Shown: piece after piece, positions 56,080 through 64,000 of the stretch
Layout of the letters: each line of letters starts with the position of its first letter
Numbering within the stretch: position 1 is the stretch's first letter
NCBI GenBank assembly: GCA_949128115.1
Contig: OX421966.1
Span: forward strand, 59,083,416 to 59,147,415
Length of the DNA stretch: 64,000 nucleotides
Source of the DNA: Anaspis maculata
Taxonomy: Eukaryota; Arthropoda; Insecta; Coleoptera; Scraptiidae
Direction of reading: 5' to 3'
The notes under the pieces: generated by a model
Seen by the model: the letters and a program-made list of their open reading frames with translations, nothing else
What the model was told of the DNA's origin: nothing
Database searches by the model: none
Made by a program: the position numbers and the translations under genes

Positions 56080-57306
56080 CTGCAAAAAAATAAATCACTG
56101 AAAAAAGAACAAAGAACGGATAGTTTAAGTCAGGCACTACGGCATTCTGTTAATTAAAAAGCACAAATGCATTACAGCTACTATGAACAGCCGAGTACGT
56201 ATTCTATAGGCTCCTGGAAGCGAGAATTTCAGACCTTTCGCAAACTTGTTACGAAGCGTGCGATATAGTAACTGTCCAAAATTCACTCCTTCTGAGCCCT
56301 GAAAAAAAAACCGACAATAGTTTTGTGAAACACGCGAAAAAGAACTGAAGTACTCGGCTGTTCTGGGAAAAATGTTAAAGAGCATAAACAGGCAGAAAGG
56401 GTATGTACACAAGCAAGAGTTACCTACATACACCTCAAACAGTTAGTTGAAAAGCAAGCACTTGATTCTACTCCTTATACGTCTACAATTCAAATAATTA
56501 ATATGCGTAACGACAAACTTCAAAGTACTATTTCCACTAATTTCTACCATCCTGCCTAGCTTACATCTAAGATCTAAGGGTTAGGAGTCACCACAAGCTC
56601 CGCATGCAAATCGCGACAAGCTGAAATATTGTAGGTATCTAATATCTAAGGTATTTAACTTCATGACAAAGTTATCTGGAGATGACAACACCAGCCCTTA
56701 GTAATTCGTAACCGGAGTAAGTAGTTGCTAATAAAAATGTAATACAATGCGCAAACAGTACCCAACCGGTATTTTGGTTACTGTCAACAGTGTCAACTGT
56801 CAATGTTACACGGTTGACATTGAAAGATCTGCCATGTTATATAAGTCATTTCAAAACATTTCCTCAAATGACATATATCACGTTCGTGACGATACCAGAA
56901 ACAGCAACGGACATACCGCCCAAATCTTCTCATAAACTGCTAGCCGGAAATGATGAGTTAATTTGCTTTGATTGACTCCGCAACGCTTTATTTCACCAGT
57001 CCAGTCATCATCAAGTTCACAATCACAAGTTTGGATCATGCTTCTAGCGTCGAATGGCTCCACGCTCAAACAGCTTCAGGCTTAAGTTTGAAAAGTTACC
57101 ATACCTCTCAAATTGGAGATGGCTGGCATCAATGACAGTGGCTATGCGATCGAAATTTTAAATCTCCGAAACCACCGAAAAAACGGGTACATGGTTCTGT
57201 TTGACGACCTGGTTGTGGTTAGCAAATTCGAGGAAGTTCTGTCATTCTTATTGTTCGATTTGAAGCATCGATTTGAAGTTCGATTTGTTTCCCATTAGTT
57301 ACTCAC
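56080..57306 (-). other. Intron or 5' region upstream of unit C E1
   Basis: 56080-56870 matches unit A piecewise and carries the empty sites for three unit A insertions. 56878-57069 has a 63-codon minus-strand frame (CDCELDDDWTGEIKRC) near a weak donor; it could be an exon, but I could not join it consistently. Confidence 0.4.
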
Positions 57307-57352
57307 CTGTTGAATCTAGTGATTTCGACGCTGGAGTAGGCAAGCAACCCAT
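57307..57352 (-). CDS. Candidate first coding exon of the unit C gene
   Basis: ATG at 57352 opens MGCLPTPASKSLDST, followed by a strong donor (CAACAG|GTGAGTAAC). It lies about 300 bp downstream, in gene direction, of the conserved upstream block. Its phase (1) does not match the phase needed by E1 (2), so at least one exon would be missing between them, or it belongs to another transcript. Confidence 0.28.
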
Positions 57353-57636
57353 ATCACTTTTTTGACAAATTTTATAATGACGTTAACGTCAGCTAAACTG
57401 ACAAGACGATGTCGGATTGATTATCTCTTCGATAATCACCGGCGATAGTCCCCCACTCCTTCGTTAAAATCTGGCGACACCAACTGTAGTTGAATAATTT
57501 GAACGACACGACGACAGAAACTCGTGTCGCGAGAACGATATGGAGGAAGGTAGGGGAATACAGCCAGATCAAATCCTATTGGCTAGCGACACTGTCCCCG
57601 GCGACATACGAGGTTCTGCAAAGCCGTCATTAGACT
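57353..57636. other. Putative 5' flank of the unit C gene, nothing clear
   Basis: It contains TGACGTTAACGTCA-like inverted sequence near 57373-57388 and CCTATTGG near 57569. No TATA box was seen at a fixed distance. Confidence 0.3.
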
Positions 57637-58675
57637 ACGAGAGTGTATAACTGGTTGCTTACCCACTATTAACGACTGACTCTTGACTCTCAAGGCAAAA
57701 TAATGAGGCTCCTTGCGGGGGGCTTGCGCTGAATATTTTCGAACGAACTTCAGGCTATTTTTATGCGAATCAAACATAGTAGGAAACGAGTGAAGATGCT
57801 GCTTTAATTTATCTCACCAAAGTTTTGGGTATTTGGAAGTAGTGATTTTACTGTTGTTTCAAAAGCGGTGTTCAAAACAATACAGGGTGTTTTTGTCAAT
57901 ATTTCAGGGGATAATAAAGGATAGAGCAACGAAAAATAAATACTTTCGCAAAAAAAATTAAAGAATTAAGAAAATGAATGAAAAGTGAAAAAATAATTTT
58001 TTTACAAGTGTGACAAAAGTCAATGAGACCAGGTCAGGTCAATGTTAAAGAAGACTGTTTGAAAATAAAGCGAGTAACTAAATAATCGGACAGAAAACAA
58101 TAATCAAATCTCTAGATCGAGATTGGTCTGAGGTAGGCGGAATGGCACGGCGGGAACCATGTAGACCATGTTTTCCATACATACAGTATCAAGATTCAAG
58201 TTCGAGACCACTGATGCCGTCATAAGGAACTTACATAAATGCTCATATTCTTTCATCGACTTTTTTTCTCCACTTAAGTTTTTATAAAAACTCACGACAC
58301 AAGTAAAAAGAAAAGGAAATCAAGATTTTTAATAATCATTATTCATTGCTAATAACAAGTAACACTCAGAATATCATTGAAAGTTGCATTTTTTATGATT
58401 AGAGTACGGTCATTAAAATGTTGCACTTATCGTACAATTGTCCGCATGCAAATTGCAAGTCGCTGAATCAATTAGCGATCACACAAATTGATGGTGCGAT
58501 TCTCTGAAGAAATAACATCGCATAAAGGCGCTGTTACGCTGTCATTGTCTAGGCAACAGCCAATGGCCGGCAGGATTTTTCACATAACAGAGCGTTTGTA
58601 GAATGCTATTTTTTCACAGAATCGCATTATTAAATGCAACCTTTTTTTTGCAATTTGAATAATACTAATCACAAT
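57637..58675 (-). promoter_or_regulatory. Upstream conserved block, copy 3 (unit C)
   Basis: It matches copy 2 in its middle and end (TTGCTTACCCACTATTAACGA; CAATTAGCGATCACACAA; CAACAGCCAATGGCC). It has lost the CCAAT/CRE end and gained about 340 bp at 58108-58450. It contains one GTGCGATTCT-ended MITE (about 58493-58627). Confidence 0.42.
58104..58295 (-). CDS. Small open frame in sequence unique to unit C
   Basis: 63 codons, MSFYKNLSGEKKSMKEYEHL to PAVPFRLPQTNLDLEI, preceded by a pyrimidine-rich acceptor-like tract (TTTCCTTTTCTTTTTACTTG). It lies in the 340-bp insertion that copies 1 and 2 of the block lack. No family recognised; it may be an exon of a retrocopy. Confidence 0.25.
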   Translation of the reverse strand: MSFYKNLSGEKKSMKEYEHLCKFLMTASVVSNLNLDTVCMENMVYMVPAVPFRLPQTNLDLEI

Positions 58676-59814
58676 GTTTCATCTGAGGTTTCATTCAAGC
58701 TTTCCAGGTAGAAATATTTCTGCAGGAATCTCGAAGAAAACTGGTTATTCAGATATATGACTCACCTTACATGTATTAAGTATACAAAAACCATTGAACT
58801 TATGCTTCCAATGTATTAAAAAAAGTTATTCATGTGGAGAGTTTATTGCTGTCATCGTTCAAGTTCAGGTAATGCAAACAGATTGGGTTAGTTGAAGTGA
58901 CCGCCTTTTGACACTTCCCTTCTCCCATATTTTTGCAAAAAATTATCTTAAGAAAATTCAAAATTGTTTCTGGCATTTTGAAGCATTTTCCCAAACTACC
59001 TTAGACTTTTTGCAGCTAATATCGCGATGCACCCTGTATGATGACACCTCTGATGGTCAGATAGCTATTCGTTATTCCAAGACTATAAATTGTTTGACGA
59101 TATGGCTCTTCAAATGTTCTCCCAGACCCTGAGTTTTTCTGCGTCTATAAATTATTAGTACATAAGTTATTAATACATTCTCGGGGTCAATGAACTTTAT
59201 CAATCATTATGCTCAAATATGGGACAGCAAGTCCAAGTTCACTCACTACTAACGAGTCACGAGCTGACACCTTCTCCGGAGGATACAGATAGCCCTTATT
59301 ATCATTTGATGTACTGATTTCACTAGTATAGCACTAGATGATTCGCATGTAACATTTTCAAGTGAACTTTCGTTTTCACAGTAGCCTAAAAAGAGTGAAG
59401 ATGCACGTAAAGATACAGGATGATTCACGAGTGACCTTACGTACGGCTAACGGGAGAAAGAGGACTTGGAGGCGAGTCAGGATTCACAGAAGAAATTTTG
59501 TTTTCTCCATTGGTTACGAAGATACAGGGTGTTTTGCGCGTTTCGAATGAAACTTTTGATAAGCGATATTTTTGTAACGGCTAGAGATATTTTGTTGAAA
59601 TTTACCACTGATGTTGCTCTGTTGGGACTTATCCAGAAGCCATACCGGGCAAGTCAGAATCCAGGGCCGGGACAGAAAAAATGTGCCTCTTTGTTATTTG
59701 ATCAAAAAGTACACTTTTTGACCGCTTTTCTAAAAAACTGGCTATCGGACTCGGAAAGCTAAGGAAAAATGCTACAAGAATCACTCTTCAATTTAGAAGG
59801 AAAAATGTTTTTAC
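58676..59814. other. No gene seen
   Basis: AT-rich sequence with ATACAGGGTGTTTTGCGCG-type element-end sequence near 59522 and a 98-codon frame at 59466-59762 without family resemblance. Confidence 0.4.
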
Positions 59815-59952
59815 AGTGTAGGTACGGTGTGCGTTCAACTTGAGTGTGATTCGAGTTACTTGGGAGTCTCGGCAAGCGACGTCCTTGGCAAGGAGGAATT
59901 CGGGAAATCAGAGCTCACTCGAATCACATACAAGTTGAACGTACTGTATCTA
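59815..59952. mobile_element. MITE, about 138 bp
   Basis: GTTCAACTTGAGTGTGATTC and GAATCACATACAAGTTGAAC are inverted with mismatches, with outer TACGGT/ACTGTA pairing. Confidence 0.72.
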
Positions 59953-60025
59953 GATATTTTCTGCTTGTGTCCCAAAGCCGATTGCTTTTGAACATCTCAA
60001 CGTAATCTCAACACCCTAAACCGCA

Positions 60026-60152
60026 CAGGGGCGTCTTATTTCTAGAGGGGAGCGATCACCAGGCGATCACAGTTCAGCCAATCACAGCCCTGGTTGCCTA
60101 GCAACTTTACATGGGAACGGATCACATCCTTCCTAGAAATAGGCTCCCAGAA
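60026..60152. mobile_element. MITE, about 125 bp
   Basis: GGGGCGTCTTATTTCTAG and CTAGAAATAGGCTCCC are inverted with two mismatches. The interior includes CCAATCACAGCCCTGGTTGC. Confidence 0.6.
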
Positions 60153-60234
60153 CTGCGCAAAAGCTTGACAGTTGAATGATGACAAGTGGTGCGTGTGACT
60201 GTCAAACGTCTGTTAATTTCAAATCTTGAGTGAA

Positions 60235-60690
60235 AGGCTCTCCCGGGTGGCAGCGGCTAGGACAAATTTTGAAAATTCATACCGTCTGACTGGGACATGG
60301 TGGAAAGCTGCAACTGCAGACTTAATTTGAATCTTTTGTTGTGTTTCTTCCTGCAAAATTTGGTTCCAATCACTGTTCCAATCCATCGGATAGATTTTGA
60401 ATAATTGAATAGTGAAATTTTCAACTTTGACATTTTTTAATATTTGACACATGACAGATAGAGAAATGCTTCCAAATGTTCTGAGTACAGTTTTTCAAGA
60501 GCTTCCAAATGACATACTGCAAGTCAAGTTCCGTGAGATATAGCTTCTGTCATTTGTTGATAGTGACACTTTTGCTTGACAGATGACAGCTAAAAACGGA
60601 TGGGCTCATTCTACGGTGAAATCATGTCTGCATATCAAATTTCAAGTCGATCGATTGATGGCTCGGCAATTATCACGGAAAATTACAGAC
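60235..60690 (+). repeat. Dispersed repeat, copy 2
   Basis: The partner of 43580-44108. It lies directly upstream of the truncated LINE. Confidence 0.75.
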
Positions 60691-60916
60691 ACTCCCAGGA
60701 CGTTTTGCTTAGTTCCAGGCAGCGTTTGAAAAAATTAACGTTGATCGCAGTTTTCCACAGCAAATACATAATTTATAGAATCGCACCGCAATCTATTATG
60801 ATAGATGACTTCAACAGGAACAATCCACGGAAAAAATCAAGTCTTTATGACTTTCGGTTTTCTATTTATGTGAGTTCCAGCGAAATTCCAGGTATACTTT
60901 CAGGACTTTCAGGTCA

Positions 60917-61985
60917 TGGCTTGACCTGAAAATCAGAGCGGAGGCTTCCTTGAACATTATTAAAGATTGGTTCGATTCTAAGTGTTTAACAATGAATCTG
61001 CATAAAACAGAATACTTACCGTTCAGCATTCATAAAGATGGCTCCCACACATCATTTAATCGCATTTCAATCGGTGAAGATATAATTGAAGAAAAAAAAT
61101 TCGCAAGATACCTCGGCGTGTTGATAGATCAGAACATGAAGTGGACCCATCATATTATATATTTTGTATCGAATAAACTAAGATTTGTTTTACACAAACT
61201 GAGAGTGCGTGGATTCCTGAATGTGCAACTGTTGAAGATGGTGTATACGGCCCTGTTTGAGTCACATCTGAGATATGGTATATTGGGATGGGGAGGGATT
61301 TATTCCAGCAATTTGCAACCCATCTCAATTTTGCAAAGGAGAGCTCTAAAGTTGATATTGGGCAGAGAAAGAACGTACTCAACGGATGATCTGTACCAGG
61401 AAGCAGAGATTATGGATGTTCGTCAGCTGTTTTACGTGTCATCAATACTGGCAACATTCTCCAGGAAGAAAACTTGGCCCCGAGTAAATCACGACCAAGG
61501 TACGAGAAGCGTTGGCTACTTAACTGTCCCCTTCAGGAGTACTTCCACAGGACAGCGGTGCTTCACTTATCTGGGACCGAAATGGTTCAATGCGTTGCCT
61601 TCTTCCACAAGAAATATGACCTCTACAGGCAACTTCAAGAGGGAAATCACACGAGTTGTTATGCAGGCGAAGAGATGTGATTTTGAATTTTGAGCCATTT
61701 TGATATATTCTTTTTTAAGCATGTTCACCTTTGAGTCTTTTTTGTATTTTCAATCTGTTTTTAGCTTTTTTCCATTGTTGAAATCTTTTAACTGTTATTT
61801 TTTGAAATTTTATGATTTACAACATGTATGTATTTATATTTTTTAATTTTTTATATTTTGTATCCTCACAGACAGCACTTGTGCTTTGTGTTGTAACAGT
61901 TTTTTCACAATGTTTTGTCATAAGTCACATGTAAATATCCGGTTACTTTTGTGAATAAACGTATTATTATATTATTATATTATAT
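60917..61985 (+). mobile_element. 5'-truncated non-LTR retrotransposon
   Basis: Only the end of the reverse transcriptase ORF and the 3' UTR remain. A GAATAAACG signal at about 61952 is followed by an ATT/TATTAT simple tail to about 61985. The 5' edge near 60917 coincides with the end of the dispersed repeat region. Confidence 0.75.
60926..61693 (+). pseudogene. LINE ORF2 C-terminal part
   Basis: The frame reads KIRAEASLNIIKDWFDSKCL, TMNLHKTEYLPFS, FARYLGVLIDQNMKWTHHI, YTALFESHLRYGILGWGG, SILQRRALKLILGRER and FTYLGPKWFNALPSSTRNM to a stop at 61693. These are post-catalytic blocks of CR1/jockey-superfamily RTs (KTxxxxF; YLGVxxDxxxxWxxHI; S.LRYGI..WG; LQRRALKLI). The YADD box and everything before it are missing, so it is a dead fragment, though the retained part is open. 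It belongs to a different family from the 3.1-9.4 kb LINE. Confidence 0.82.
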
Positions 61986-64000
61986 TTACTGGAGTTTTTC
62001 CAGTCTCCCAGGTGAATCCCACCTGTGACGGCTTGTGACTTTTAGTATGTTGTTAAGGGCATATCTATGAAGTAATTATCAATTTCTAGGTCAAAACCTA
62101 TCTGCCCTGTACTATAATAAGAGGAATCAATGATTCGAAGCATATTTCGGTCAAATTAGGGGCTGGATTAGGGCCCAAACACCCTGCCAATCGACAATAG
62201 AGAAATTCTGCTGATCGACAATCAAGAAATTTTGGAAAAATACAAAGGCGAAAGGAGAAAGCAGGCTCTCTTTGCGTTTCTTTGTGCGAAAAGCGAATTT
62301 TGCAAAATCGAATGCACAGGCGCTGGATAGCCGTCACGTCAAGTTAGCCTTTTATAATTTAACATGCATTTTCACGTTGTGGACTCAACAAATTGTGAAA
62401 TAGGTAGGCTGCGGAAAGAGTGACGTGTTTTACGTCCGATTCCATCACGAGGTTGTTCAAAGAAAAAAAGCAAGTCTTGCCATTGGGTTTGTGCCAATTT
62501 CACTCCCAATGCAACAATCTTCAGATAATCAACAAAAGAGTTGTGGAATCCTTTTTTCAAATGAAATTGAAAAGGAGTCAAGCGGGATTGGGGACGATAA
62601 AGACGATAATAGACCGGTAGCCACCTAGCGGTAAGTTTTGTAAGCACGCAGACCGGAGAAAAAAACAATAGGCTACTGGACATCAATCGCATTTCAGTAT
62701 TAAGTATCATAAACCTGATAAATATCTGAATGACGAATTTGTAGTTGGAAAAGTTTTTCGAAATATGATTTCATTTCGGTAAAAAATCAATTTGAAAGTG
62801 GACTTGATCAAATCAGGAATAATATGCTACGTCACAGTTTGAAAGTGGGCTAGGAGGTGGGAGGGAGGAAGGAGAGGGGAACGCATTTGACATTCGGCCG
62901 AAGCATTCGTTCTGGATCTATTACGTAGTGGTGTATTTTCACGTGCGAGCACAACTTTATCACAAGGAACTTATTTTTGATGCCATTGCATGGAGTTATC
63001 ATGTATTATGAAGCGAAATTGTATTTAAAAAAAACTAGATTATTTGACGTGGGGTTGACATATGGCATGCGACACTTGCAGTACTGCCACTCATATGGCA
63101 CTAATAACACTGTTGTGACATTAATCCGAAGCCTGCACGAGCAAAAATAAGTTAATTTTAAGGAAGAATTGACCAAAATGTGACGTCAAACCATAGCACT
63201 CCAGCATTTCATTACATTTTTTTGGTATAAATCAGTTCAAAACGAGAAAGTGTTCTTCAGCCATTGAATGGCCAACTAGAGTTTCTATTGGCTCTTCAAA
63301 ATGTGACGTCACGCACTTGCCGCGTCATTCAAACAAACAGAAATCTTTTTCATGTTTTTTATATATGTACAAAAACTTTTTTAAACAAAATCATCTTGCC
63401 AATGCAACAATTTTGGGAGGATCTTTCATAAAAAGAAAGAATAAAATCCATGTCCACTAGCCTATTGTACCACGAAATTATTTTGACATTGACACAATCA
63501 ACAAAGTTGGGAAAAGAGAACTGAGGCATTTTTCGAAGCTTGTATCAGGAACACCTGGAGCCGTTCCCCCTCGCGTTACCCCAAGCAAATTGTCGCGAAC
63601 GAAGCATCGACCTTTTGTCTTGCTATACATGGAGAGCCGTGCGAATCCTCCAGTTAATTTCTTCGTTAACATGAAAGTCGCGTCAAGCGCACCTGATGAG
63701 CTCGCACTTGAATTTTGATATATTTTGACTCAAAACTAAAAAAAAAAGCCTTATGCACAAAATATTCTATGATTAACGGCGGTTATGCCGAAAAAAAAAT
63801 GGAAGAATCAGAGAGATATTATTACTCAACACAATGAAAATTGAAAATGACCGCAACATCACAGGAAACAAATGCGACCCCTTGATCTGTCACCCTTTTG
63901 CCTTGCACCTTGATTACCACCAACTTTTCAGCTCGTTGATCGTGGTCTGTGCCGAGTATTTTAAAAATGGCGACTCTTTTGACATTTAATAATACCGATG
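61986..64000. other. No gene seen at the right end
   Basis: Short frames only. A 66-67 codon plus-strand frame pair at 62420-62628 ends near a donor-like GCG|GTAAGT, but shows no family resemblance. 63000-63400 is AT-rich with scattered TGACGTCA (63182-63185 and 63303-63310 region). Nothing else is recognisable. Confidence 0.4.

Noticed and set aside
57307..57352. Direct splice of the candidate first exon to E1
   Set aside because: The donor is phase 1 while E1 needs a phase 2 partner; the forced join reads a frame that stops within about 60 codons.
62420..62628. Two overlapping 66-67 codon frames ending near GTAAGT
   Set aside because: No family resemblance, no acceptor of quality and two competing frames; not enough for a gene call.

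Overview
The window is nuclear DNA of a multicellular eukaryote, most likely an arthropod. It has AT-rich intergenic DNA, spliceosomal exons with GT-AG borders, non-LTR retrotransposons of kinds common in arthropods, Tc1/mariner-type and PIF/Harbinger-type debris, and no operons or Shine-Dalgarno sites. The species cannot be named from sequence alone; a hemipteran-like insect is only a guess.

The main host content is one minus-strand gene family present as three tandem, unequally decayed units. The most complete copy (unit C, about 45.0-57.4 kb) can be assembled from splice signals into five exons: E1 (53780-56079, about 766 codons), E2 (51615-52642), a 45-nt microexon E3 (51507-51551), E4 (48541-48639) and terminal E5 (45355-45411). 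All borders are GT-AG and all phases match. E4 plus E5 encode a MYND-type zinc finger at the extreme C-terminus. E1 and E2 encode a long, low-complexity, probably nuclear protein with SUMO-interaction-like IDLT motifs, a basic patch, Q-rich coiled coil and short peptide repeats. Unit B (E1 28236-29371, E2 21948-22870, E3 21840-21884) has a broken E1 but open E2 and E3. Unit A has only E1 (10191-11746), fully open. A fourth fragment of the E1 border lies inverted at 20664-20816. A conserved block of about 1 kb lies upstream of E1 in each unit (18.1, 35.05 and 57.64 kb).

Most other sequence is repeats. From 0.66 to 9.7 kb a palindromic element carries a nested non-LTR retrotransposon (3104-9383), which itself carries a second retrotransposon of a YLDDG type (4883-7281) with an exact 12-bp target duplication. 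From 12 to 18 kb there are foldback elements and MITEs that can be compared with the uninterrupted paralogous site in unit C. At 20.8-21.5 kb a miniature LTR element (TRIM) has a tRNA-like Pol III unit inside each 144-bp LTR. From 23.8 to 27.8 kb there is a 4-kb palindrome carrying decayed copies of a transposon-borne GCDTT/Cys-rich protein. From 36.96 to 42.4 kb there is a 5.4-kb nested palindrome flanked by two GC-rich candidate exons of an unrecognised plus-strand gene. The right end (57-64 kb) has further MITEs and a 5'-truncated LINE (60.9-62.0 kb).

The recurring oddity is palindromy. At least six palindromes are concentric or nested, many bounded by CAGGG-type ends and TA duplications. 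Three small hairpins keep self-complementary stems even though part of the stem sequence differs between copies.
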